A stretch of 64,000 nucleotides of DNA. It comes from Pseudomonas putida. Its GTDB lineage: Bacteria > Pseudomonadota > Gammaproteobacteria > Pseudomonadales > Pseudomonadaceae. The DNA lies in assembly GCF_001636055.1 (NCBI RefSeq), contig NZ_CP011789.1, positions 1,984,001 to 2,048,000 on the forward strand. Direction: 5' to 3'. Of the stretch, positions 41,107 through 48,819 are shown piece by piece. Made by a program: the position numbers and the translations under genes. The number at the start of each line of letters is the position of its first letter. Position 1 is the first letter of the stretch. Under the pieces are notes generated by a model. It was given only the letters and a program-made list of their open reading frames with translations. It was not told the DNA's origin and ran no database searches.

Positions 41107-42429
41107 TCACGCTTCTTCGAAATGCATCTCTGGCGGCTGCTTGCTGAACCCACCCGTCAGCACGGCCAGATACAGGATGCCCGCCGCCAGCCAGGCCAGG
41201 CCCAGGTAGATCGCCAGGTGATCCAGGCTCACCATCAGCCACAGGTCTGCCCCCAGACCGATCAGCGGGAACACCAGGAACAGCAGCACCGCGCGTGGCC
41301 CGGGTTCGCCACGGCCGATCCAGTAGTGGAACACCACCGACAGGTTGACCAGGCTGAAGGCCAGGAAGGCGCCGAAGTTGATGAACGAGGTGGAAGTGGT
41401 GACATCCATGTGCAACGCCAGCAGCGCCACCACGCCGCACAGCACGATGCTGCCGACCGGGGTGCCGAAGCGCTCGCTCAGGCGCCCGAAGAATGCCTTG
41501 GGCAGTACACCGTCACGCCCCATGGCGAACAGCAAGCGCGAGGCGCTGGCCTGGGCGGACAGCCCCGAGGTGAACTGGCCGACGATCAAGCCGACCAGGA
41601 ACAGGCTGACGAACAGGTCGCCACCGATGTTGCGGGCGATCTCGTAGGCCGCCGAGTCGGCGTTTTCGAACTGGGTGGAGGGGTGGGCAAGCTGCACGAA
41701 GTAGCTGGCGGCGATGAACAGGAAGCCACCGATCAGGGTAATCAGCAGGATTGCCCGCGGGATGTTCTTGCGCGGCTCGTGGGTTTCCTCGGTCAGGGTA
41801 CTCACGGCATCGAAGCCCAGGAACGAATAGCAGGCAATCGCTGCACCGCTCATGATCAGCGGCAGTTGCACGCCTTCCTTGAAGAACGGCTCGAGCGACC
41901 ACAGCGGTTTGCTCGCGTCCCCCAGCACATAGTGGATCGCCAACACCACGAAGGCCGCCAGCACCAGGAATTGCACCAGCATCAGCGCGCCGTTGATGTT
42001 CTTCGCCAGGCGCAGGCCGACCACGTTGATCGCTGTGGTCACGCCGATGAACGCCAGCACCCACAGCGCCTGTGGCACGGCGGGGAAGGCCGAGTGCAGG
42101 TAGGCAGCGCCGATCAGCCAGATGGCCATGGGCAGGAACAGGTAGTCGAGCAGCACGCCCCAGCCGGCCAGGAAGCCCAGTTTCGGGCTGATCGACTTGC
42201 GCACATAGGTGTAGGCCGAGCCCGCCACCGGGAAAGCGGCGGCCATGCGCCCGTAGCTCAGGGCGGTGAACAGCATGGCGACGGAGGCAGCGAGGTACGC
42301 AGAGGGGACCACGCCGCCAGTGGTGTCGGCGAGGATGCCGAAGGTGCCGAGGACGATGATCGGGGTCATGTAGGCGATGCCGAACAGCACCACCGCACTG
42401 AGCGAAAGGGTTCGCTTGAGTCGGGCCAT
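41107..42429 (-). CDS. APC family amino-acid/polyamine permease
   Basis: Inner-membrane permease of 440 residues with about twelve hydrophobic helices and APC motifs: VVLFGIAYMTPIIVLGTFGI at helix 1, FPVAGSAYTYVRKSISPKLGFLAGW, ACYSFLGFDAVSTLTEETHEPRKNIPRAI, and ASRLLFAMGRDGVLPKAFF. The closest named type by pattern is the putrescine/amino-acid importers (PuuP-like), but substrate is not determined. RBS GGAG before ATG at 42429. On the same strand as the nitrilase-family gene 138 bp upstream, so uptake and hydrolysis of one amide-type compound is plausible. Confidence 0.85.
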   Translation of the reverse strand: MARLKRTLSLSAVVLFGIAYMTPIIVLGTFGILADTTGGVVPSAYLAASVAMLFTALSYGRMAAAFPVAGSAYTYVRKSISPKLGFLAGWGVLLDYLFLPMAIWLIGAAYLHSAFPAVPQALWVLAFIGVTTAINVVGLRLAKNINGALMLVQFLVLAAFVVLAIHYVLGDASKPLWSLEPFFKEGVQLPLIMSGAAIACYSFLGFDAVSTLTEETHEPRKNIPRAILLITLIGGFLFIAASYFVQLAHPSTQFENADSAAYEIARNIGGDLFVSLFLVGLIVGQFTSGLSAQASASRLLFAMGRDGVLPKAFFGRLSERFGTPVGSIVLCGVVALLALHMDVTTSTSFINFGAFLAFSLVNLSVVFHYWIGRGEPGPRAVLLFLVFPLIGLGADLWLMVSLDHLAIYLGLAWLAAGILYLAVLTGGFSKQPPEMHFEEA

Positions 42430-42567
42430 TACTGCTTACTCCAGATTATGTTTGTTATGCAGAGTCGAAATCGACGCAAAAAATGGCATCCCTTGCCCGT
42501 CGCGGGTCAGCGCTTTGCAGTCTGCGTGACCCTCAGGATTGTTGAGTTCCCTATAGATGCGGTGGTG

Positions 42568-43392
42568 TCAGCGGTTATCGATGATCAGCTCGCGCAGGCC
42601 GTTATCGTGCTCGCGCACTTCGCCCGGCAGGACGAAGCGGCGCTCGGCCAGGTAGCTGTAGTCGCGACGGGCAACATCCAGTTGCGCCAGGTCCAGTTCC
42701 AGCCCGATGCGGCACTCCTCGCGCCCGGCTTCGCAGAGCAACTGCCCGTACGGGTCGACCACCGCGCTGCCGCCGGCGAACACCAGGGCGCCATCACCCT
42801 CGCCGACGCGGTTGACCATCACCGCGAATGCCTGGTTTTCCATGGCGCGGCCACTGATCGCGGTGCGGTGGGTCGGCCCGTAGGGGTCCATGTTGCCGTT
42901 GGTCACCAGGATCAGCTCGACGCCCAGTTGGCCGAGGGCGCGGGCGCTTTCAGGGAACTCGATGTCGAAACAGATCAGCAAGCCGACCCGCACCCCCTTG
43001 AACAGCGTGGTGGCGTAGCGGTCGCCCGGAGTGAAGATGCCGCGGTCCGACGCCCACAGGTGGGTCTTGCGGTATTTCAGGGCGATGCCTTCAGCGGTGA
43101 TCAGCAGGGTGGTGTTGTAGAAGCGGCCGTCTTCACCCGCTTCGGCCATGCCGACCACCACGCCGACGTCACGTTCGCGCGCTGCCTGTTGCACGGCGCG
43201 TACGCTTGGGCCGTCAAGGGGTTCGGCGAGGGTTGCGATGTTGTCTTCGCTGGGGAACCCCATCAGCTGGGTTTCAGGGAAGACCACCAGGTCGGTGCCG
43301 GCAGGGCAGGCGTGGATCGCCTCCAGGGTGCGGCTCAGGTTGTAGGCGGTGTCACCGTCGCGGCCCACCAGTTGCACGAGTTCGACCTTCAT
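42568..43392 (-). CDS. Carbon-nitrogen hydrolase (nitrilase superfamily)
   Basis: Cytoplasmic hydrolase of 274 residues with the catalytic Glu-Lys-Cys triad: FPETQLMGF, YRKTHLW and LLICFDIEFPE. Family members cleave amides, N-carbamoyl compounds or nitriles. The start is either ATG at 43392 (MKVELVQL, preferred because the fold starts here) or ATG at 43404; neither has a clear ribosome-binding site. Paired with the downstream permease and divergent from the LuxR-type regulator, which may control it. Confidence 0.86.
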   Translation of the reverse strand: MKVELVQLVGRDGDTAYNLSRTLEAIHACPAGTDLVVFPETQLMGFPSEDNIATLAEPLDGPSVRAVQQAARERDVGVVVGMAEAGEDGRFYNTTLLITAEGIALKYRKTHLWASDRGIFTPGDRYATTLFKGVRVGLLICFDIEFPESARALGQLGVELILVTNGNMDPYGPTHRTAISGRAMENQAFAVMVNRVGEGDGALVFAGGSAVVDPYGQLLCEAGREECRIGLELDLAQLDVARRDYSYLAERRFVLPGEVREHDNGLRELIIDNR

Positions 43393-43569
43393 TGCTGTTC
43401 TCATAGACCCAATCTTTTATTGAAATGCCGGAGCCATGGCGGTGACATGACCGCCCGGTGAAAAACGGTCAGAATGCGCATCGGACCGAGGCAAGGCTTG
43501 CCCGAGTATGCGTCGGGCACCGTATCAGGGGTAATTACGCCCACGTGGTAACCCAACAGGGGTAGAGGC

Positions 43570-44355
43570 ATGAACCTTACGCTGCAGGACTTGGCCTGGC
43601 ACCGCTCGGTCGGTCACCTGGTCGAGACGCTCGACAAGCCCGGCTTCTGGCTCGCCCTGGTGCGCCTGCTCGATCAGTATGTGCCGTTCGACAGCTGGGT
43701 GGCCTTGCTCTTCAGCAATGGTAGACCGCAAGTGTTCGCCGAGTGTCCAGGCGAGGATGGCGGGCCCGACCCGCTGTTCCAGGACTACCTCAAGGGCCTG
43801 TACCTGCTCGACCCGTTCTACATCGCCAGCCGCGAGGCGCCGGGCAGCGGCCTGTTCCAGCTGGCGGACGTGGCGCCGGAGTGCTTCGAGCAGACCGACT
43901 ACTACCAGCGCTACTTTCGCCTGAACGTGGTCGCCGACGAGGTGCAGTTCAATGTCCAGCTCGAGAAGGAGCGCACCTTGTGCCTGTCGCTGGGGACCAA
44001 GGGGCGTTTCAGCGCCGAGCAGATCACCCTGCTCGACCTGCTGCGCCCCTGGGTGGCCGGGCTGATGCGCCAGCGCATGACGTTCGAGCGTGAATTACTG
44101 GAGCAGGCAACGCCACCGGCGCCACGCTGGCAGAGTCGCCTGGAGGAAACCGTCGAGGCGCTGCAGACACCCCTGACGGCACGGGAACTGGAAGTGGGGC
44201 GCTTGATGCTCAGTGGTTGTTCGAGCAAGGAAATAGCGCGCAAGCTGGCGATATCCGCCGAGACCGTGAAAGTGCACCGCAAGCACATGTACAGCAAATT
44301 GGGCATCAAGTCACAGTCCGAGTTGTTCTCGCTGTTTCTGCAGGCGCAAAGTTGA
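43570..44355 (+). CDS. LuxR-type transcriptional regulator
   Basis: Regulator of 261 residues. The C-terminal HTH of the GerE/LuxR type is clear (LTARELEVGRLMLSGCSSKEIARKLAIS, ETVKVHRKHMYSKLGIKSQSEL, read in pieces). The N-terminal 180 residues lack an autoinducer-binding signature and a receiver Asp. It is divergent from the nitrilase-family gene and lies directly upstream of the type III secretion operon, so it could control either; the sequence does not decide. RBS GGGGTAGAGG before the ATG at 43570. Confidence 0.83.
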   Translation: MNLTLQDLAWHRSVGHLVETLDKPGFWLALVRLLDQYVPFDSWVALLFSNGRPQVFAECPGEDGGPDPLFQDYLKGLYLLDPFYIASREAPGSGLFQLADVAPECFEQTDYYQRYFRLNVVADEVQFNVQLEKERTLCLSLGTKGRFSAEQITLLDLLRPWVAGLMRQRMTFERELLEQATPPAPRWQSRLEETVEALQTPLTARELEVGRLMLSGCSSKEIARKLAISAETVKVHRKHMYSKLGIKSQSELFSLFLQAQS

Positions 44356-44610
44356 TTGAGTTCACAGAAGTCATTATTTATCCGTTCATCCTGCCGCCTT
44401 GTAATATTTGCCCTGTAGTGCCTCCTGGGTGACTACGTTTGTTCGATAACTGAACTTCACTGCCGGCTGTTTCGACCAGGAAAACAGCGCGTATTACCCA
44501 ATCCGAGACATTCCAAGGTATTCGGTCCTCCAGCTGAAGGCCTTGCTGTGCCTGGCTTGTAGCCTGTGTAAAGACGCTGCATGGTGATTTGTATCAAGAG
44601 TTTTCCCAAC

Positions 44611-44630
44611 CTTTCACAACGTTTCACAGC
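44611..44630 (+). promoter_or_regulatory. Tandem 10-bp repeat upstream of T3SS operon 1
   Basis: CTTTCACAAC immediately followed by GTTTCACAGC: two 10-bp units on the same helix face, 140 bp upstream of the first gene. Related pairs lie at 51455-51474 and 36786-36805. A candidate activator site; the regulator is unknown. Confidence 0.5.
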
Positions 44631-44649
44631 AGTGGCGAATATTCATTGC

Positions 44650-44670
44650 CTAACATGGGTCCCGTGTTAG
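44650..44670. promoter_or_regulatory. 21-bp inverted repeat in the T3SS leader
   Basis: Arms CTAACATGGG and CCCGTGTTAG flank a single T, with one mismatch that would pair as G-U in RNA. It lies 20 bp downstream of the tandem repeat and may be an operator or an mRNA hairpin. Confidence 0.5.
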
Positions 44671-44769
44671 AGAGCGACTGCCTACATCCCCTTCGGTCGC
44701 TGTCTTGCACGGACTTCTACCCGCCTCAAAGCGGCTTCTTACGAATCCCTATCCTGAAGGAGTATCACC

Positions 44770-44934
44770 ATGAGCAACGTACCTCCAGCAAGCAGCGGTG
44801 GCGGCGCAGACGCAGCAATCGCCAAGATGGAAGCCACTTTCAACATGGCTATCGAGAAGTCGGCCCAGATCACCGAGCTGACCACTGCCAAGAAGGCTGA
44901 GCTCGACGCCACCAAACAGCGTCCGCAGAACTGA
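44770..44934 (+). CDS. 54-residue T3SS leader-gene product, candidate needle/pilin
   Basis: Small protein MSNVPPASSGGGADAAIAKM... of 54 residues, below usual gene-calling size limits. The start has a strong GAAGGAG ribosome-binding site. After a Gly/Ser-rich N-terminus the chain is a single Ala/Lys/Glu-rich amphipathic helix (EATFNMAIEKSAQITELTTA), with no cysteine and no signal peptide. Small size, helix, polar composition and first place in a T3SS operon suit a secreted filament subunit (SctF/HrpA-type) or a small chaperone. No family match is recognised. 72 bp before the sctD start. Confidence 0.65.
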   Translation: MSNVPPASSGGGADAAIAKMEATFNMAIEKSAQITELTTAKKAELDATKQRPQN

Positions 44935-45006
44935 CGTTGTGCCTTGCGGGCGGGGGTTGCTCCGCCCGCATGTCTTGCAACGATGCATTTTTCGGCAAGG
45001 GCCTGA

Positions 45007-45975
45007 ATGGCCGTTGCCCGTGGTATTCACGGTGGTGCCCCGCCCATGACAGCCCTTACCGCTCTGGCCGCCGTCACCGGTGGCGCGACAGCCTCCAAGC
45101 CGGTACTCAGCGTCACCCAGGGTCTGCACCAGGGTGGCCGGATCAGTCTGGACGGCACCCAGTACACCTTCGGCAGCACACCTGATGCCGACTTCATTCT
45201 CAATGACCCGGGCGTCGAGCCCCGCCATCTGGTATTGCGCCTGGCAGACGGCAAGGTCGCAGTCGAGGCCGTGGGCGGCGAAGTGCGGGTCGAAGACCCG
45301 CAGGGGCGGGCGATCATCGTTCCGCTCGGCAGCGGTTATCGCGCTCAGTTGCCGCTGCGTATCGCCTTGGGCGAGGCGCAGTTGAGCCTGGAGCACGAAC
45401 AGCCCGCGCGCGCCGCTGCCGCAATCGCACAGCCCCAGCACGCCTCGGCACTCACCCGCACCCACGTTGCGCTGGCGCTGGGCCTGATGCTGATCTGCGC
45501 CTTCGCCTACGCCATGCGTGGCGAGCCACCCAAACCCCTGGCCGCCAGTGTGACCCCCGTACCGCGCGCGCCGCAGCTGCCTTCGCTGGCGCAGGCCCAT
45601 CAATGGCTGGGGCAGCAGTTGCTGGCCAACGGCCTGGAAGGCGTACGGCTCAGCGAAGCAGGCGGGCAACTGGTGGCCGAGGGGCGCCTGGACCTGACGC
45701 AGAAGGCGCGCTGGCTCGCCGTACGCCAGGACTACGACCAACGCTACGGCCAGCAGGTGATGCTGCACAGCACGGTCACCGCCCAGGCCGATGTCGCCCG
45801 TCCACGGGTGCGCTTCCAGGCGGTGTGGTTCGGCAACAACCCCTATGTGATCAGCGAAAGCGGCAAGCGCCTCTATCCCGGCGCGGCCTTGGCCGACGGC
45901 TGGATGCTGGAACGTATCGACAGCGACCAGGTGATCCTGGCCAGGGGTGAAGAACGCTTCACCCTGACCTTATAG
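45007..45975 (+). CDS. sctD: T3SS inner-membrane ring protein SctD
   Basis: Bitopic inner-membrane protein of 322 residues building the outer of the two inner-membrane rings. An N-terminal cytoplasmic FHA-like domain (residues about 33-128: GLHQGGRISLDGTQYTFG, DFILNDPGVEPRHLVLRL), one transmembrane helix (153-170, THVALALGLMLICAFAYAM), and a periplasmic part ending in GEERFTLTL. Start ATG at 45007 has AAGGG ahead of it; ATG at 45046 (309 residues) is an alternative. By analogy HrpQ/YscD. Nine bases separate it from the next gene. Confidence 0.82.
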   Translation: MAVARGIHGGAPPMTALTALAAVTGGATASKPVLSVTQGLHQGGRISLDGTQYTFGSTPDADFILNDPGVEPRHLVLRLADGKVAVEAVGGEVRVEDPQGRAIIVPLGSGYRAQLPLRIALGEAQLSLEHEQPARAAAAIAQPQHASALTRTHVALALGLMLICAFAYAMRGEPPKPLAASVTPVPRAPQLPSLAQAHQWLGQQLLANGLEGVRLSEAGGQLVAEGRLDLTQKARWLAVRQDYDQRYGQQVMLHSTVTAQADVARPRVRFQAVWFGNNPYVISESGKRLYPGAALADGWMLERIDSDQVILARGEERFTLTL

Positions 45976-45983
45976 GACCGAGC

Positions 45984-46346
45984 ATGAGGATCGAACCGCG
46001 GCCATTGTTGCCGTCTTCCACCGAAAAGACCCCCTCCGTCGAGGCCGTACGCCCGCTACAGGCACGCCCCAACGCCCGCTTCGATGCGCTGCTGGGCAAG
46101 CGTGAAGTGGCTGGCCGCCGTTCGCTGCGCGCAGAGCTCGAGCAAGCCTGTGCCGGCGAGGAGATCAACCCGGACCTGTTCAGCGGCACCCGCGCGCTGG
46201 ACCTGTTGCAGTACCTGCTGGACGAAGTCATGCCGTCGCTGGATGCCGAACCGGAGATCCGCGAGCTGGCCGAAGACCTGCTTCGTGAAGAGATCCACCT
46301 GCGCCAGTCCCTGGAGCAGCAACGCGCCGAGGTGCAGGAACCATGA
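45984..46346 (+). CDS. Small T3SS protein in SctX position
   Basis: Hydrophilic protein of 120 residues, Pro-rich at the start (RIEPRPLLPSSTEKTPS), then helical (LLQYLLDEVMPSLDAEPEIRELAEDLL and LRQSLEQQRAEVQ, read in pieces). No membrane segment. Length and order directly before a TPR protein and sctV match yscX-yscY-yscV of Ysc-type systems (YscX is 122 residues), but I see no convincing residue-level similarity. Its stop overlaps the next start (ATGA). Confidence 0.55.
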   Translation: MRIEPRPLLPSSTEKTPSVEAVRPLQARPNARFDALLGKREVAGRRSLRAELEQACAGEEINPDLFSGTRALDLLQYLLDEVMPSLDAEPEIRELAEDLLREEIHLRQSLEQQRAEVQEP

Positions 46347-46681
46347 TGTCCCGCGAACGACACGACAGCATCGAACTGCTCAAGGGCCTGGGCGACCTCT
46401 ACCGCCGCAGCGGTCAGCCCCAGCGCGCGCTGGTGATGCTGTTGATCGCCGCGCAGATGGCCCCCCAGGACGGCACGCTGCTGCGCTACCTGGCCATGGC
46501 CTTCACCGACAGCGGCAACGCCAGCCGCGCCCTGAACGCACTCGACCGCCTCACCGAGCAGGAAGGCGAGTCACCCGGCCTGTTGCTGCTGCGCAGCCAT
46601 GCGCTGTGGCGCGGTGGGCGCAAGGACGAGGCGCGTCAGTGCTTCAAGCGCTACCTCAGTGCACGCAGGGCCGCCCGATGA
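46343..46681 (+). CDS. TPR protein in SctY position, likely T3SS chaperone
   Basis: Protein of 112 residues made of three tetratricopeptide-like helix pairs (LLKGLGDLYRRSGQPQRALVM, LLRYLAMAFTDSGNASRALN, LLLLRSHALWRGGRKDEARQ, in pieces). Cytoplasmic. YscY (114 residues) is likewise a TPR-like chaperone for YscX and binds SctV, and its gene lies directly before sctV, as here. Overlaps both neighbours by 4 bp (ATGA). Start ATG at 46343; the ATG at 46346 would also serve. Confidence 0.6.
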   Translation: MMSRERHDSIELLKGLGDLYRRSGQPQRALVMLLIAAQMAPQDGTLLRYLAMAFTDSGNASRALNALDRLTEQEGESPGLLLLRSHALWRGGRKDEARQCFKRYLSARRAAR

Positions 46682-48819
46682 GCCCGCTCGATCGCCTCAA
46701 CGGCCTGGCGCGGGCGGCGTCCCAGCGCACCGACGTGATCATCGTGTCGTTCATGCTGATGGCCATCGCGATGATGATCATCCCGCTGCCGACCTACCTG
46801 GTCGACGGCCTGATCGGCCTGAACATCGCCCTGAGCATGCTGATCCTGATCGTCGCCTTCTATATCAACCACTCGGTGGAGTTCTCGGCGCTGCCGCCGC
46901 TGATCCTGCTGAGCACCCTGTTCCGCCTGTCGCTGTCGATCACCACCACGCGGTTGATCCTGCTGCACGGCGATGCCGGCCATATCGTCCAGGCGTTCGG
47001 TGACTTCGTCATCGCAGGCCAGGTGGTGGTTGGCCTGGTGGTGTTCCTGATCATCACCGTGGCGCAGTTCGTGGTCATCACCAAAGGTGCCGAGCGGGTT
47101 GCCGAGGTGGCCGCGCGCTTCACCCTTGATGCCATGCCCGGCAAGCAGATGAGCATCGACAACGACCTGCGCAATGGCGACATCGACCAGGCCGAAGCCC
47201 GTCGCCGTCGTTCGCGCCTGGAGCGTGAAAGCCAGATGTTCGGCGCCATGGACGGTGCGATGAAGTTCGTCAAGGGCGACGCCATCGCCGGCCTGGTGAT
47301 CCTCGCGGTGAACCTGCTGGGCGGCATGCTGATCGGCATGGTCGAGCGCGACATGCCGTTCGGCACCGCAGTGCACACCTATTCGCTGCTGACCGTCGGT
47401 GATGGCCTGATCGCACAGATTCCGGCGCTGCTGATTTCGGTGGCGGCCGGCACCGTGGTCACCCGCGTCAACAGCGACGGCGCCAGCGGTGACCTGGGGA
47501 CGGAGATCATTCGCCAGTTGGGCGCCAGCCATCGTGCCTTGTTCCTCACGGCATTGATCCTGCTGGGCATCGGCCTGCTGCCGGGCTTCCCGGCGGCGGT
47601 GTTCTTCGTGCTTGCCGCAGTGCTGGCTGGCTCGGCGTTCTACCTCAAGCGTCGCCAGGCGGCCGAGCAGGCTGAGCCGGTGCAAGCGCCGGAGGCCGAG
47701 GATGAACCCCAGGTGCCAGCGGTGGAGCCCAGCGTGTCGGCGAGCAAGCCGCTCAACTGCCGCATCCTCCTGGTCATGGGGCCGGGCCTTGCGGCCAGTG
47801 CGCCGGAGCAGCCGCTGCGCCAGCGCTTCGAGGCGCTGTGCCACGAGATCCGTGGCGAGCTCGGCATCGATGTGCCCTTGGCCGCCGTGCATGTGGACGC
47901 GAAGAGCGCCGCCCAGCGCTTCGTCATCGAACTTGAAGGCGTGCCGGTGAGCGAAGGTGAACTGCCTGCCGATTGCCTGCTGCTCAGGGACGACCCGGTC
48001 AATGTGCAGTTGCTCGACATCCCGATGATCGAAGCCGACTCGCCCCTGGCTGCGCGCAGCGCCCACTGGATCGCTCGTGAGTACCAGGAGCGTCTGGAAC
48101 AGGCGGGCATCGGCTTCATGCTCCCCGAGGAAGTGCTACGGGCGACGGTCGAGCGCACCCTGCGCCGCTACGCGGCCGATTTTCTCGGCATCCAGGAGAC
48201 CCGTGCGCTGCTGGAAAGCATCGAGGGCAGCTATGGCGAACTGATCAAGGAAGTGCTGCGCAACCTGTCGTTGCAGCGCATGGCCGAAGCCCTGCGCTAC
48301 CTGGTTGCAGAGGGGGTGTCGATCCGCAACCAGCGCGCCTTGCTTGAGGCCATGGTCGACTGGGGTGGACGCGATGCCGACGCCGCGCACCTGGCCGAGC
48401 ACCTGCGCGCCGCCCTGGCCCGACAGATCAGCCACCAATATGCCGACCGCAACCGGGTGATCAGCGCCCTGGTGCTGGCGCCGGCTTTGGAGCAGCAGTT
48501 GCGCACGGGCATGCGCCGTCAGGACGGTGGCCGCGAGGCGATTCCCGAGCAGGTCAGCCGCGCCTTGATGCTGCAACTGCGCCAGGCCTGCGAGCGCCTG
48601 CCCGAAGACCGCACCAGCGTACTGCTGGTGCACCCGGAACTGCGCCGCCACCTGCGCCGCTTGGTGCTGCGTGGCGACATGGAGCTGGCCGTGCTGTCGT
48701 TCCGCGAGCTGGCCGGTGAATACAACCTGCAGGCCGTGGGCACCCTCGAACTTGGCGACACCTCTCAACGCCGCTCCACCAGCGGCGCTTCGGTCACTTC
48801 TCTGGCGAGTGCTTCATGA
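46678..48819 (+). CDS. sctV: T3SS export gate protein SctV (HrcV/FlhA family)
   Basis: Major export gate of 713 residues: about eight N-terminal transmembrane helices and a large cytoplasmic domain that forms the nonameric ring binding chaperone-substrate complexes. The family signature RFTLDAMPGKQMSIDNDL is present, as are AARFTLDAMPG and NLLGGMLIGM. The C-terminal domain from about residue 360 is complete, ending in LHPELRRHLRRL-type export-domain sequence and a short tail. Start overlaps the upstream TPR gene (ATGA), and the stop overlaps the secretin start. Confidence 0.94.
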   Translation: MSPLDRLNGLARAASQRTDVIIVSFMLMAIAMMIIPLPTYLVDGLIGLNIALSMLILIVAFYINHSVEFSALPPLILLSTLFRLSLSITTTRLILLHGDAGHIVQAFGDFVIAGQVVVGLVVFLIITVAQFVVITKGAERVAEVAARFTLDAMPGKQMSIDNDLRNGDIDQAEARRRRSRLERESQMFGAMDGAMKFVKGDAIAGLVILAVNLLGGMLIGMVERDMPFGTAVHTYSLLTVGDGLIAQIPALLISVAAGTVVTRVNSDGASGDLGTEIIRQLGASHRALFLTALILLGIGLLPGFPAAVFFVLAAVLAGSAFYLKRRQAAEQAEPVQAPEAEDEPQVPAVEPSVSASKPLNCRILLVMGPGLAASAPEQPLRQRFEALCHEIRGELGIDVPLAAVHVDAKSAAQRFVIELEGVPVSEGELPADCLLLRDDPVNVQLLDIPMIEADSPLAARSAHWIAREYQERLEQAGIGFMLPEEVLRATVERTLRRYAADFLGIQETRALLESIEGSYGELIKEVLRNLSLQRMAEALRYLVAEGVSIRNQRALLEAMVDWGGRDADAAHLAEHLRAALARQISHQYADRNRVISALVLAPALEQQLRTGMRRQDGGREAIPEQVSRALMLQLRQACERLPEDRTSVLLVHPELRRHLRRLVLRGDMELAVLSFRELAGEYNLQAVGTLELGDTSQRRSTSGASVTSLASAS

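Larger units (their letters stand above)
44356..44769 (+). other. Long leader/promoter region of the T3SS operon, 414 bp
   Basis: AT-richer than flanking genes, with no gene recognised. It contains the tandem TTTCACA repeat (44611-44630), a 21-bp inverted repeat (44650-44670), a further potential hairpin (AGCGAC...GTCGCT, about 44674-44702) and a strong GAAGGAG ribosome-binding site at 44755-44761. No HrpL box (GGAACC-N16-CCAC) and no sigma-54 site were found. Confidence 0.65.

Noticed and set aside
41077-43461. Plus-strand frame of 794 codons through the permease and nitrilase genes
   Set aside because: Antisense shadow of two well-supported genes; rich in Gln/His/Arg/Gly with no recognisable fold.
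44356-44769. HrpL-type hrp box in the T3SS leader
   Set aside because: No GGAACC-N15/16-CCAC match found on either strand of this region.
44641-44934. A 103-codon frame (44589-44900) crossing the T3SS leader
   Set aside because: Lies in a different frame from the 54-residue gene, has no ribosome-binding site, and its sequence (YLPNMGPVLESDCLHPLRSL) is not protein-like for the context.
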